A stretch of DNA of 64,000 bases from Dreissena polymorpha (GCF_020536995.1 NC_068362.1:1069394-1133393); one strand, 5' to 3'. Shown: positions 48,556-60,172, counted from the first letter of the stretch. Notes: generated by a model not told the origin, from the sequence alone. A program made the numbers and translations.

Positions 48556-51500
48556 AACAACTGGTAGCAAGATGAGTTGCAGATAATTGGTCAGTGTCCA
48601 CATTTTAAATAACTCTTTTGACCTGTTTATTCTTTTCAGCTCAATTCAACAGTGTTAGATGCGAATAATGTCATTTTAACGCTGTCCTTTTGTCTTCATG
48701 TCATTGGGCAGCTAACACAGCATTGGTCCGTCGCTATCTATGAACGTCTTGGGTTTGTTCTCTCCCCTTCTGCTAGAAAGTATGATTTTGTGGCAGAGGT
48801 TGTTTTCAGGGCGATATTTTTGTCAACAGAAGTAGAGGTGATCTCCTCAACTTTCTGTCTGCTGCTTACAGCTTTATCCCTCTGCTGCTCAAGCTCTTCC
48901 GTCAAATAGTGTATGTACTGATTAAGTGCGCCCCGTTGTATTGTTTTCGAAGCTGCTTTAAGAATGTCCTGATTGAAATTCATGTTGATGTGATTAATGA
49001 TTAGGTCGTCTGTCTTCAGGCCCCAAAATGTAGAGGTATTTGAAGCTTTCAAACATGCTCCAGCTGCATTCTTGTAGTTCCACCTTGGAAACGTTGTGCG
49101 GCTATGTGGCCTGCACTTCAGCACCCGATTGTATAAACAGTTGAACCGACGGTTAACCACATACCGGCGGTTAAAAGTCGGTAACATGTTGGTTACTGGT
49201 CGGTAAGCGTTTGTATAAAATTTGGTTGGTTATACCGATCGGTTAAAACCCAGTTAAAACATACCCTGCTTACCTAGGTGGGCAAGTGCAAGTAACCGAG
49301 AGGTAACTTACACAAAATGGCCGCGGCGCGCGACATTATAAAGCTAACCATCGACGACCTTCACAATTTCGACGAGTAAACAACAAATTGCAGCGACTGA
49401 CACTTTATTTTACTTAATTTACAGGGCAATACGATTTCCGACTTCGGACGACGAATTTAAGGACGCACAGAACGTGTTTCTTATATTCTGTTATGGGTAT
49501 ACCGTGTGTGATCCGATGCATCAATGGCGCCCATGTTAAAATCATTTCTCCGAGAACAGGGAACAACAAAAGTACAAACAAAAAACAAAACACGTTTGAA
49601 CTAGTATCTTACCTTTAAAAATTCCTTAAAATCCATAAATAATCCATTTAATTCAATAATTGACGAGTTTGCATCTAGGGTCTTTGATAATTATTTTAGC
49701 ATAGTTAAATAAAGACCCTTATGCCATCATATCATTATATTCAAATGAGAACTCAATAAACTTTCTTCTTCGTCACTCGCTACGTCATGTACTCTATGTA
49801 CATTACTGCTGTTAAAATGAACCGGAGCAGTTTATCAAACGTGTCGTGTTCTGAGAAAAATGGGCGTAATGCATTTACTTAAAGTGTCGTCCCATATTAG
49901 TCTGTGTAGTTCGCACAGGCTAATCAGGGACGACACTTTCCGCTTTTATGACATTTTTTGTTAAAATGAAGTCCCTTCTTAGCAAAAATCAATTTCTGGC
50001 GGAATGTGCCGTCCCTGATTAGCCTGTGCGAACTTAACAAGCTAATCTGGGACGACACTTTACGCACATGCATTATGCCCAGTTTTCTCAGGACACGACA
50101 CAAATAATAGCCGTTGGTGAACTCGGTTGCATTTGCAGATTTCTGCATACAAAGATATATTTTAACTTGAACAATGTTTTATTTGTCTATGGTAAATTCC
50201 CTTATTGTACAAGAAAGTAAGTAAGTTTATTGTAAACATAAGCAAAATTAGATGAATAGTCTAGCATGTTACAACGACCATGTATAATTTTTATGTTACA
50301 TCTAGAACAACTAGAAGAATAGACGTCTTTGTAAGCACTCTCTTGCAGTTTGGAAGCACCAGAGATTCCGCTAAATGATGCAAATCCCGACATCATAATC
50401 AATTTGTCTCTGGTCATTTTGATGAACTCAGTTAAAATTTACACTTTATTTAATTGTGAATTCATTTGTAAATGAATTTGATAAAAAACAAAATGTCGCT
50501 GTTTATAAGCGTGACACTTCGCGCGAAAATTACTTCATTAGAAAATGCATTGTGGGAATGTTTTGGTTAAAGTTACCGGTGTTTAATTCCACTATGCGCG
50601 GTTAGGTTACTTTGCGGTATATCGTGTTTATACAATCGAGTTACCTTGAAGGTTACTGTACCTGAATAACCGCAAACTTACCAAGATTTGAATGTTACCT
50701 AGCGGTAACTTTAACCAGCGTTTATACAATCGGGTGCAGATTAAAAGCTAGCTTTACTGGTCTTTGGTCGCTGTCTCCTAAGGGTCTTAGTGCGTCTATA
50801 TTGGTCTTCTTGGAGAGATCATCAGTTGTAAATGCTAGATTTTAGGTGAAGCTTGACAACCACCCTCGTGAGAAGAATTTGAGTGCGTCTTAATGTTCGT
50901 TTAGCAAAACAATTCGGAAGTCAATATGTCAGTCTCCATTTTGTACCCCTTCAATCCGTCTTTTCAAATCCAAAACAGGTTAAGTGCCTGTTTAAGTCTC
51001 TATCAACCAAGCAGTTCTCGTAGGGAAGTTTTTCTATGTTATGCAGGGTAAGGTCTTGGAAGAAGTAATATATATTGTAGTTATAGACCTATCAATTGTG
51101 ATGCTGACACATTGGCTTTCAGTTTGTTGGTATCTACTCGAATTCCATGAACTGAGACATTGTTTTGATAAGCATCAGCACTCCTCGTTTGTGTTTTTCT
51201 TTTCTTTCTAGCTTGAAAGTTTGGTATCTTTTGATGGTTAACCGTTGGTTTGAATTCATATGCGTTTCTTAGATACAGACTCCATCAATGTTGTCGGCAT
51301 GTAGTCGTTCACTGTAAGCAGATTTATGTTGTTAATCCCCCCCGCGTTCAATTGAAGAATGTTCACTCGTCAATATATCCCTTGAGTGGTGTTTACTTTC
51401 TGGTCAGCCGAATTTTTCCTCCGCCTCAATAGCCTGACTTTTTGCAGCGGGACGGGATGACTTCGGTACATCTGATTGCATTCCTTTGAGGCGTGGGACT

Positions 51501-52088
51501 CTATCAGCGAATTGAATAACTGCAAAGGTAGAGTACTATCACACAAAGCTATTTGGTTGTCCATCATTGGAATGCAAACCCTTGCGCCGTTGTTATGCGC
51601 ACTTTAGCCCAGTGTATCTGACTTCAGCAGTGGTTTATCTCCGACTTTTCCAAGTCCTATTGTACTTGCCGGTAAAGGCTATAGAGCGTATCCCGCCCTT
51701 GTTTTTTTTCTGTCTGAGTGATCTTTTTTAGAACCAAACACAGACGTATTTTTGTTTCAGTGTTGTCCGGGATACGTAGCTACAGATATGACCAGCCATA
51801 TGGGTCAAAAAACCATCGACGAAGGTAACAACTAAACCATCGTAAACCATCGTAATAATTGTTCGGCAGGGTTCTTAGTCTGTGCGGTCAACACAGGCTT
51901 ATATGGGTCGCAACTTTAAGTACACGCATTAAACCTCTTATTTACAGGGCAAAGCTCATTTTACATTTAAACAACTGTCTATGATTTCAGGTGCAGATAC
52001 TCCTCTATATCTCGCGTTATTGCCACCAAACACAGCCTCTCCAAAAGGCGAGTTTGTTTGTGAGCGGAAAATCACGAAGATCTTTTAA
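40430..52088 (+). CDS. CBR1: Carbonyl reductase 1-like SDR, gene copy 2 (8 exons, 277 aa)
   Basis: Paralogue of the gene at 3100-13506, same strand, about 37 kb downstream. Exons: 40430-40456, 42409-42490, 42944-43122, 43397-43509, 44467-44595, 46055-46196, 51761-51824, 51991-52088. Every exon has the same length and phase as copy 1, all are open, and all splice sites are GT-AG. Motifs TGSNKGIG, NNAA, MATNFWGT, VNVSS, AYGVSK and CCPGYVATD are intact, so both genes look able to encode an enzyme. Differences cluster after the catalytic Ser (SSRLGSST here, SSRGGSRA in copy 1) and in the segment after CCPG (DMTSHMGQKTIDEG versus DLSSFNGEKTTDEG). In CBR1 these loops border the substrate pocket (family knowledge), so altered substrate range is possible (inference). 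The AATAAA of copy 1 is not conserved here; another AATAAA occurs at 52368-52373. Introns 1 and 6 are enlarged by later insertions. Confidence 0.92.
40605..40837. mobile_element. Foldback MITE A in intron 1 of gene 2
   Basis: A hairpin of roughly 70-bp arms (CATACCATATTTTATTAAAC ... GTTTAATAAAATATGGTATG) with a small loop at GCGAGCCTTTGGCGAGC, followed by a unique tail ending CATTTCGTGA. Absent from the same place in gene 1. The same family recurs inverted at 41521-41928. Confidence 0.65.
40838..41520 (+). mobile_element. LINE relic in intron 1 of gene 2
   Basis: Orthologous to 4152-4860 of copy 1: the decayed RT start (TATTTATGTCAAGTTGTTCA, then CTTATGTGTGGCTTGAAGG) and the same 3' UTR-like tail. 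The linker region present in copy 1 is absent, its place being taken by the foldback element at 40605-40837. Confidence 0.6.
41521..41928. mobile_element. Foldback MITE B in intron 1 of gene 2
   Basis: Second member of the family, in opposite orientation: tail first (GACGTCACGAAATGTAAAC...), hairpin last (41785-41925). The empty site in gene 1 reads GTTGTTATATCAG, and here both junctions carry TTAT/TTA, consistent with a short target duplication. The two copies make a roughly 240-bp inverted pair 0.7 kb apart inside one intron. Confidence 0.65.
46166..46260 (+). repeat. 30-bp tandem repeat duplicating the exon 6 splice donor (gene 2)
   Basis: Same arrangement as in gene 1, but the first two units are nearly identical to each other. 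Donors are at 46197 and 46227, and a further possible CAG|GTGATT lies at 46258. The second donor would insert VRRPDIVVNS in frame. The array is present in both paralogues, so it predates the gene duplication; the closer similarity of units here suggests local homogenisation. Confidence 0.75.
48472..48551. repeat. (AT)n microsatellite
   Basis: Uninterrupted dinucleotide tract of about 80 bp in intron 6 of gene 2. It abuts the downstream end of the antisense LINE linker stretch. Confidence 0.95.
49128..50737. mobile_element. PIF/Harbinger-type DNA transposon remnant (nested in LINE relic)
   Basis: Terminal inverted repeats start CACCCGATTGTATAAAC at both ends, with further GGTTAA/GTTACC-rich subterminal motifs, and the flanks show a 3-bp CAG duplication. 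Inside, plus-strand 49425-49570 encodes a recognisable fragment of a Harbinger DDE nuclease (RFPTSDDEFKDAQN, then after a frame change GIPCVIRCINGAHVKIISP, the family's 'G.PxVIGCIDGTHV' block). A short reading frame starts at 49317 (MAAARDIIKLTIDDL). Most of the transposase is missing, so the element is non-autonomous. At 1.6 kb it is absent from gene 1. Confidence 0.75.
49866..50093. mobile_element. MITE with GTAAAGTGTCGTCC-type TIRs
   Basis: Inverted ends resemble ACTTAAAGTGTCGTCCCA...ATTAGTCTGTG and ...TGGGACGACACTTTACGCACATGC, with a second internal inverted motif (AGGGACGACACTTTCCGC). It is the same family as 13138-13347 in gene 1 intron 7. It lies inside the Harbinger remnant, so it is the youngest layer of this stack. 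Confidence 0.65.
51876..51935. mobile_element. MITE remnant, intron 7 of gene 2
   Basis: Right-hand end of the element complete at 13138-13347: TCTGTGCGGTCAACACAGGC, then TTATATGGGTCGCAACTTTAAG and ACACGCATTAA. Confidence 0.55.
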
Positions 52089-53156
52089 GTTGGGAGAAAT
52101 GAAAAGACAATACGAGGGAACTTTCCCTGTTAAATTTTCGCCACTCAAACTTTTAAAATTGGAAATCTGAACAACATAATTATAATTTTTGAAGATTTGC
52201 TCATAATATGTTGAAGTTTTGACTGCATTAAATGTGTGTTAAAAGTTGTCATTTAGTTTATATTCAAATTAGTTATTAAAAAAAAAGAAAAAATCTCATC
52301 AAACCTTGTTATTTTATATGATATTATGTCCATATCTGAGATTGCTTGCATTTCCGGAACTCCCATTAATAAAGGTATTGATGTCTTATAAAATACCAGT
52401 AGTAGTAAATTACTCCCAAACTACAAGCTTGAGCCACTCCGCTGTTTATTTTATTATATAATTATCTCAATTTCAAAGGGAATGTGTGTACTAATTTATA
52501 AAAAATGAATAATACGTTTAGTGATAAAAGAAAAGCATAGAGAATCATAACTCAACTTATTAACTTAAATTATTTTGACCAAATACCTAGATAAACCGAA
52601 CAAGTATTGAATCTATTGTTAAAAAGTTTTCGCAGGAGACACTTTTAATGGGCGCGGGAAAATTAGTGGTAGTATAATAAATGTTATGAATAGAAATAAA
52701 TCATTCGCAAAGGAATAATTCCTGTGTTCAAAAATGTTATTACTTATGATGTGACAAATGGAAAGCTAAATTCAGTTTTGCAATTTCATTACATCTTGAC
52801 ATTAATGGGCATTACCGTGAATTAATAGACCAGAAAACAATGTGAGATACAACTTTGTTTTTAATTCTTCATCATTTAATCATTTATTTAACATGAATGT
52901 AGCATTCTTTTTTCATGAATATTTGGACATTTTACTGTATCATAAAAGTGCAAAATCCTCAATAGAATGGCCATATCAAGTGAAAATCCAGATGTCACAG
53001 CAGAAGTGAAGACATCATTTTCGCAGGAGTATCTCTTCATCAAACTGTAGCAAATTTGCGATCATGATTCATAAGCATAAGAGGCTGTACATGTGTAGGG
53101 TTAGATGATTTGCAAGAATAATTTCTCCGAAACAATCGAATAATGAATCTTGAGGA

Positions 53157-53530
53157 AATGGCTTCTGTGACTTCTGCGTTTACAATTCATTGAATTGGCC
53201 GAAAACTGTATTCATTATCTGGGTAAATGGAGTTTTTATGTATAAGAAAGCTGCCAGAGTCTCTACCTACAAAGAAATCCATTAACAATGGAAAAACTGG
53301 AATTCCTTTACCCATATGTTAACTTAACACTGTTAGAACTGAACAGAAATGGCTTCTGTGACTTCATCGTTTACAAGTCATTGAATTGGCCGAAAACTGT
53401 ATTCATTATCTGGGTAAATGGAGTTTTGATTTATAAGAAAGCTGACAGAGTCTCTACTTACTAAGAAATCCAATGGAAAAACTGGAATTCCTTTACCAAT
53501 ATGTTAACACTGTTAGAACTGAATAGAAAT
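53157..53530. repeat. Tandem duplication of about 190 bp downstream of gene 2
   Basis: Two adjacent units, each starting ATGGCTTCTGTGACTTC and containing CTGTATTCATTATCTGGGTA and TGTTAGAACTGAA. Unit 1 of the segmental duplication has a single copy (about 14490-14690). Confidence 0.75.
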
Positions 53531-53610
53531 GCGTTCATCATTTCGACCAATTTTGTGACATTTGTGTGGTTTCCGGAATGGGTATTAAGCATTCCCGAAC
53601 ATGAACCGCC

Positions 53611-55200
53611 ATAGATAGATAGATAGATTTATTTCGGCATAGGAAGCATATACACAGTTTACAACATAACATAGAATAAAATAATAAGCAATTATTAAAA
53701 ACTATATCATGTACAATAAACTATGACATGCTCACCAAACCAAGGATAACACAAAAAAGAGCAAGCTCTTATTTCCATTGTGGTCCTTATTATTGGTGGC
53801 ATGACAAAAAGAGGCAGACCTTAAACATAACTATGTTGACCTTAAACATAACTATGTTCATAGTAAAATAATTATTTCATGAAATAAAAGATATATATCA
53901 CCGTTCAAAAGTGATCAAACTAATTATCACAGTAGTGCTCAGAAAATATGACAGGTGCTGGAAACTAAGATCAATTGATAATGTTATCAATTATTGCAAC
54001 ACATAGATATTTTGACAGTTGTAATTTGATGATATGAGGTATCATGAATTATCTAAATTAAATATATTGCTAAAATGTATGTTATGAAGTATGAAATAAT
54101 AATTATTAAAAATAAAAACCTAAGCCGAAGTTAATATCTGCTTATTAAACGTGAAAAGATACACATATATAAAAAATTAAATATTATTCATTAAATGACT
54201 TTTAATGGCAACCTTAAAGCCTTCTAACCTGTTGACCTCTGTGAGTGACTCAGGTAAAGAGTTCCAGAGTATAATGCTGTTAAAAGAAAATGATTTGGAA
54301 CCATGACATTTGACCTTGGGTAAACAATACCCACCCTTTTTACTAAGCCTTGTGCTGTAATTATGCATAGAATCTTGGGAAACAAAGTGTTCACTCAAGT
54401 AATCTGGAAAAAGGCCATTTCTTGTTTTGAAGACATGACATAACATTATTTGATTTACTCTCATGTGAACTGGTAACCAGTTTAGGGACTTAAAGTGAGA
54501 TTGGTCAATATGAACTCTAGAATCAAGGTCAAGAGCAAACCTAATTAACTTATTTTGACATGTGTGTAACTTATTTCTTAAAGACTGAGTTATACTATTA
54601 TACCAAACAGAACAAGTATAATCATAATGACACTGAATCAGTGACATTACAAGAAGTGTCTTCGTATGCAAAGTAAGGAAATATTTCTTACGATAAAGGA
54701 ATTTTAACCTAGAATTGGCCTTTTTCAAAAGAGACTCAGCCATTGAGCAGAAAGAAAGGTTTTGGTCAAGGGTAATTCCAAGATACTTAACGGATGATGT
54801 AGAAGCAATGGCTGTTCCATTACAAGATATATCAATGCTAGATTGTGGCCTAAGTTTTTGCTTGGACCCAAACACAATTGACTCAGTTTTACCTAAGTGC
54901 AATGACAACTTATTGTCGATCAACCATTGGCTAACCAAGTTCATATCATCTGTTAGTGCCTTTTCAACATCAAGTACACTTTTACCAGAAACAAGGATTC
55001 CAGAATCATCAGCATATAATAACAATTTATTTTTAACCACAGCTGACATATCATTCACGTAAATTAGAAAAAGAAGGGGTCCAAGGATTGAGCCTTGGGG
55101 TACACCACAGGTTATACTGGCCTTAGAAGAAAAGGTACCGGAGACATCAACAAGCTGGTTTCTATCCGACAAGTATGATTTGAACCAGTTTAAAACGCCA
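53611..55200 (-). mobile_element. 5'-truncated LINE (CR1/L2/jockey-like) downstream of gene 2
   Basis: Minus-strand open frame from 55198 to 54177 (more than 330 codons), uninterrupted. It encodes the second half of a reverse transcriptase: GVPQGSILGPLLFLIYVNDM, then LLLYADDSGILVSG (catalytic YADD), SLHLGKTESIVFGS, VKYLGITLDQNLSF and the C-terminal LNWLPVHMRVNQIMLCHVFK. The ORF ends at 54177, a 3' UTR follows, and the element ends in a short (TATC)n tail at 53611-53629. The 5' end is truncated in the middle of the RT. It interrupts sequence that is continuous in unit 1 (between the blocks matching 14755 and 14765). The open frame suggests a fairly recent insertion. Confidence 0.85.
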
Positions 55201-55329
55201 TCACGCCATATTTATGGAACATTTTTCGGATGTTCTGCTTTGAACAGCCTGGTTGTGAGCTGCAATTAAAATATTTTTTTAGACAACAAAATTATTTTTA
55301 TAGACCAATTTTTTTTTAACTAAAGCTTT

Positions 55330-56100
55330 TAAACATCAGTTATACCACGCTGGGCATTGTGATACTTTGATAACAGATGGCACTTCGATTACAGAGAACA
55401 ACAAATGCAAGGCGCGAGGGGTACTTTCTTCACCTTTGAATTTGTGTTCTGTTCATTTGGTTTTCATACACGGACCTTTGTTTTGCTGATGGTATAACAC
55501 TTCGAATTTCGAAGAAAACATTCCCGGAAGAACGGTGACTTCTATATATAATTAAAGTACTGAAAGTACTGGTTTGACGATGCTTTTGAAGAGGATGGAT
55601 ATATAAAAGATATTTGTTGGATTCGGTGGCATATCGATTTTCCCAGAAAAAATGCGAAAACTATCGATATTTTCACTGTTATTTTTCACTGTTTAAAAAA
55701 GTGAAATACCAGTTTATTTCACTGATATTTCTGTATAAATCTCTGGAAAGCATAAAATAGATAAGCATCCATTTAAGTTAATCTACATCACCGCAATTGT
55801 GTAATTTTTATTGCTTGTCATTTATCCTCAGGCCAATAGTTAATGGTTGTGGTGCAATCGTTTTCGTTCTTGGACACTGCATCCCTTCAATCAGTTCAAT
55901 GAAATTTATTTACCTAAATATCTCATATTTTAACTTAAAATTCTTTTGGGAGAAATGGTCCAGACAACTGGATAAAAATGCAACAATATGCTAACCCATT
56001 ATTTTTCGAGGAACATAATAGAGAATTCCTGTGCTAGCCCCCAATCACAGTATGTTGGGGTATAATAATAATCAAACTTCGTTTTTCTTCTCAAAAGATT
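55330..56100. other. AT-rich stretch without recognised features
   Basis: Beyond the end of the segmental duplication; no gene or repeat recognised. Confidence 0.45.
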
Positions 56101-56159
56101 GTTGTAGATTACAAATTGATGAATATATCATCCAAGACTACAAATTTTAGAAAGCCATT

Positions 56160-57420
56160 TTTTCATTTATTTTTATTGATAAACAAGGTTTTGTAACAAT
56201 CTATACTTTACATAGATAGCTTTAACAGCACAATGTGGCTCATCTGAAACTGATTGTTTCCTAGTAGTGTTAACTAATTTTTCATGAAGATCTAGAAAAA
56301 AAGGCATTGTGAGTATGAACAAACTATTTGCGTCTATCCGATCTAGTTGAGTCTTGTTACCAAGATCCTACTTTTATTTATTTGAACATTCTGATCAACT
56401 GCCATGAAGATCAGGTAAAAAATGTAAGTTTTAACATGGATTTTAATGATTTTAGTTATTGATCAACTGCTTGGAAGCACATGACCCACTTTGGAACGTG
56501 ACCTGTTAATCACTGAGACTAGACCTTGTGACCTAAATGTTAAATATGCTACTTTCATGCTTGACTTTGAAATCATTAAAATAATGTTCCAACCAATTTA
56601 CAAGTGGATCAGAGAGAGAATGTGACCACTAAAGTATTAACAGACCTTTTCTTATATTTGACCTAGGTCCCTAAGTTTTGATAAAATATAAAAACAAAAA
56701 TGACATAGAGGTGACTAGTTTCATAAGAATCTGGCAAAGAGGTGACACCCAAATTATCTTATGTGTTCACAATAAACTTTGGATAAAATACAACAAAGAG
56801 TGATAACAAAAGCTCACCTTGTCACATCATAACAAGTGAGCAAAATAACCAAAACTATAACATCATATAATTGCTCAGTTACTTCCAATAACAATAAAAT
56901 GTTACTTCTGAAACAAATACAATACCTTCCCTTTCTTACTACAGGCTGTTATAAAACAAGATAGACCTGTATCGCTCACCCAAAACTCCTTCTATAGTGT
57001 CAAAAACTTGTGTATGAGTTGTAACCTAGCTTTAGCCTGCCAGGACCAACTTGCAAATTCAGCTTTTGATTTGATTAAGATCATTGTAAGCAATTTTCAT
57101 GAAAATCAGGAAGATAATGTGACCTGTAGAAAGGTAAAGGAAGTTTTCTATATTTTAACCTAATGACCTAGTTTTTGACAAACTACCAACTTTCAAACTG
57201 AAACTTTATTTCATCGAGATAACATTCAATTCTGTCCAATTTTCATGAAGATCTGGAAGAAAATGTGACCTCTGGAGTGTTCACTAACCTTTTCTGTGAT
57301 TTGGTTTGTTGACCTAGTTTGGACCACATATGACCTACTTTCAAACTTAACCTAGAATTGACAGAGATGAACATTTACCAACATAAGACAAACAAGGGCT
57401 GTTTGTAAAACAACTTTTAT
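56160..57420. repeat. Degenerate tandem repeat, GAAGATCTGG / TGTGACCT type
   Basis: Diverged units of roughly 185 bp, each with CAATTTTCATGAAGATCTGG, then AAAATGTGACCTCTGGAG, then GACCTAGTTTTTGAC and ACTTTCAAACTTGACCTAG variants. The best units are at 57080-57400. I recognise this as a common type of bivalve dispersed satellite (recollection). Confidence 0.6.
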
Positions 57421-59090
57421 AGCAAATATCCTATAATATAATAATATTAATATATATTAAATTGCTATTTTATATAGCAAATTGCCTCGGTTTTACTGTC
57501 TAATTGTCATTTTGGATACCATATAAGGTACTTTAGTATTATTTCCTACAATGTTATCATCAGTATACTAATAATATTGGATAGATTAGAGCTTTTTGGG
57601 TTTATCTTAACGTATCTAGGTAATATTTGGTCTTTTTACCATTTTACATCTTACCATTATCAATTTTCCTTCAATAGTATACAAACTATTTTTCATTTAC
57701 CGTGCACTCCCTCTGGTCCAGGGGAAACAACCATTGTAGACTTCATCATCACAATTACCTCCCTTAGTACAACTGAGTGACACCACCCCTGCTGGCTCTT
57801 CTTTTCCCCCACCCACATCGGCCTACACTTCCATAAAATCTCTCCTTCTTTCAACCCTCCAGGGTGGCAACATGTATTTTAAATATATAAATGCATACAG
57901 TCCTGTACATATTGTAAATAATGTACATCTTGTACAAATTTAGCTGTCTTTGTCTTATTTTTAACTGTAAAGTACATTGTCTTACCCTTAATTTTTATGT
58001 GGCCCTATGAAGGTGACCGTTTGGAGACACGTAAGTTATTGCCCTTAACATATAAGGGTTTATTACTAAACCCACTTTTAAATATTGTTTTAATGCCACT
58101 CTGGGGGGATCTCTCTTTTCCATAGCCCAATCCTCCTTAAGTTCCATACAGACAGGGTCTTATGTTGGAGCATTACGGCTATATTCCCTGTCTGCAAGTG
58201 TTCAACATTGAGCCACATACATAAACTTGTACTCATTATTATTTTTTTTTTTTTTAACAACTCAATACTCAATTGCAATATTAATATATAACTGAGAGTT
58301 ACACACTCTACGTGATATCATATATTGTCTTTTTTTTTCCTTTCCTTCTCATATAATTGCATTTGCACATGCAACTTCACTCTACATTTGAGAGCTGTTA
58401 AATCAGTCTCTGGCATCCCTATTAATAAATGTTCTTAGATATAAACATATCTCTCTTATGATTAGATCTTGTTGTTTGGCGTTTAGTTTAAACTTTAAAC
58501 ATACACATAATAATGGTACTTGACTATGCATGTAAACATATTGTGGCAATGTTCAACCACTTCGTGATCTGGAAAACCCTCAAATATTATTATTTTGTTA
58601 CACAAACATATTACACATCTGTGTATTCCTTTTTCTATAATCAATATATTAAAATAGTCCTATTTGGATTCAAATTTTTTAAACACAGATCATAAAGTCT
58701 AAAGACTCCAACAAACCCATTGCAGTATATACTGAACAGTGGGTCTGGTAATGATGCTGCCACATACAACAGTATGTGTGTTTTCACCATCTTTACTTAT
58801 AAAAATTGGGCTATTCTTTCTCTCTCTCCTCCTTAAAAAACAATACAAAGAATAACATACAATAACAACATCATATGAATGATAATAATTAATAATAAGT
58901 ACAGTAATGTAACAAAAACATAGTAATCTAATACTATAAAACAACTCCAAGTTCTTTTGGATTGACTCATTCTTTTTCTTTCATTTATATTTTTGCATAT
59001 AAACCATTATTGTTTACTTTTTCTTAAAAGTACAAAGTCAGCCGTGGGAAAATCTATTTTAAAACGGATTGACCTACTGGCAATCCTTAA
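57420..59090. other. AT-rich stretch without recognised genes
   Basis: Contains a short palindrome near 57425-57480 (TTGCTATTTTATATAGCAA) and poly-T tracts at about 58245 and 58330. A moderately C-rich patch lies at 57700-57860. No coding domain recognised. Confidence 0.4.
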
Positions 59091-59103
59091 TAAGAAATTT
59101 CGG

Positions 59104-59320
59104 CCAATCAGCGCCATCGTTATATAAGCGCATCAACCAATTAAAACGCCGCTTTTTCAACCGCGTTAGGCCTATTCACTGTATAGCACTGCGTCTTTTT
59201 AACGCTTCATATAAAGGTTATATATTTTTAAACCAATAGATTTTTATTAAGGCACCGCACCAACACTGCAAAGTTTTATATTTATACCAATGGTACAGCC
59301 CGGTAAAATCGGGCTGTTCA
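59104..59320 (+). promoter_or_regulatory. CCAAT/TATA promoter-like block with downstream hairpin
   Basis: CCAATCAGCG at 59104 and TATATAAG at 59121-59128, then CCAAT again at 59136, in a locally GC-rich patch. About 170 bp later lies a perfect 8-bp stem (ACAGCCCG, loop GTAAAAT, CGGGCTGT) at 59295-59317. No open frame lies between. It could drive a short non-coding transcript or be part of an unrecognised element. Confidence 0.3.
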
Positions 59321-59489
59321 TTTTATGGCCGTTTTCGGCTTTTTATGCAGAGTTCTATGTTAAGCAGTGTGCTCGGGCAATGGTTTTTAACCGAAGTCCC
59401 GAGGGTAAATAACCCCATTAGTCAGTTTGTAAAACATGCATGCCCCCATATGGGCTGTCAGTTGTAGTGGTAGCCATTGTGTGAATACA

Positions 59490-60172
59490 ATTTTTGTAAC
59501 TGTGACCTTGACATTTGACCTAGTAACCTGAAAATCAATAGGGATTATCTGTGAGTCATGATCAATTTACCTATGAAGTTTCATGATCCTAGGCCTTGCT
59601 TTTCTTGAGTTATCATCAGGAAACCTTTTTACTGTTATGAGTCACTGTGACCTTGACCTTTGACCAAGTGATATGGAAATCAATAAGGGTTATATACCCG
59701 TCATGATCAATGTACCTATAAAGTTTAATGGTCCTATGCGTAAGCATTTTTGAGATATCATCTGGATACTATTTTACTGCTTTGAGTCACTTTGACCTTG
59801 ACCTATGACCTAGTGACCTAAACATCAATAGGGGTAATCTGCAAGTCATGATCAATGTACCTATGAATTTTCATGATCCTAGACGTAAGCATTCTTGAGT
59901 TATCATCCGGAAATCATTAAACTGTTTTGACTCACTGTGACCTTGACCTTTGACCTAATGAAATCAATAGGGGTCATCTGCAAGTCATGATCAATGTACG
60001 TATGAAGTTTCATGATCCTAGGCGTAAGCTTTCTTGTGTTATCATCCGGAAACCAATTTACTGAGCCAAGTCACCGTGACCTTGACCTTTGACCTATTGA
60101 CCTATAACTCAATAGGGGTCATCTGCGAGTCATGATCAATGTACCTAAGAAGTTTCATGATCATAAGCGTAA
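59490..60172. repeat. 140-147-bp tandem repeat with TGACCT motifs, part 1
   Basis: About five units, with TGACCTTGACCTTTGACCT-like cores starting near 59501, 59648, 59789, 59936 and 60076. Each unit continues with ATCAATAGGGGTCATCTGC, GAGTCATGATCAATGTACC and TTTCATGATCCTAGGCGTAA. The array is interrupted at 60172 by the element at 60173-63585 and resumes at 63586. Confidence 0.9.

Larger units (their letters stand above)
46990..51700 (-). mobile_element. Antisense LINE relic with endonuclease and RNase H parts, intron 6 of gene 2
   Basis: The same relic as in gene 1 but less deleted. Minus-strand order: N-terminal scraps (51100-51570); end of an endonuclease-like domain (GDSDQRPVKLAFN, about 50740-50790); linker TFPRWNYKNAAG and an open 130-codon stretch down to 48738, rich in Glu/Gln/Lys; an RT-less gap; RNase H start HHWTHDFTYGSFN with YIRYPGGRED (47560-47660); and a decayed C-terminus to 46990. 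A Harbinger-type element (49128-50737) sits between the endonuclease end and the linker; outside it the reading frame resumes. Confidence 0.65.
40270..55330 (+). repeat. Segmental duplication, unit 2 (carries CBR1-like gene 2)
   Basis: Partner of 2820-14850 in direct orientation. It contains insertions absent from unit 1: two foldback elements in intron 1, a Harbinger-type element in intron 6, an (AT)n tract, and a LINE downstream of the gene. These therefore postdate the duplication. It also retains endonuclease-region sequence of an older antisense LINE that unit 1 has lost. Confidence 0.8.

Noticed and set aside
54715-55062. Plus-strand open frame of 115 codons
   Set aside because: Opposite strand of the LINE reverse transcriptase; a shadow.
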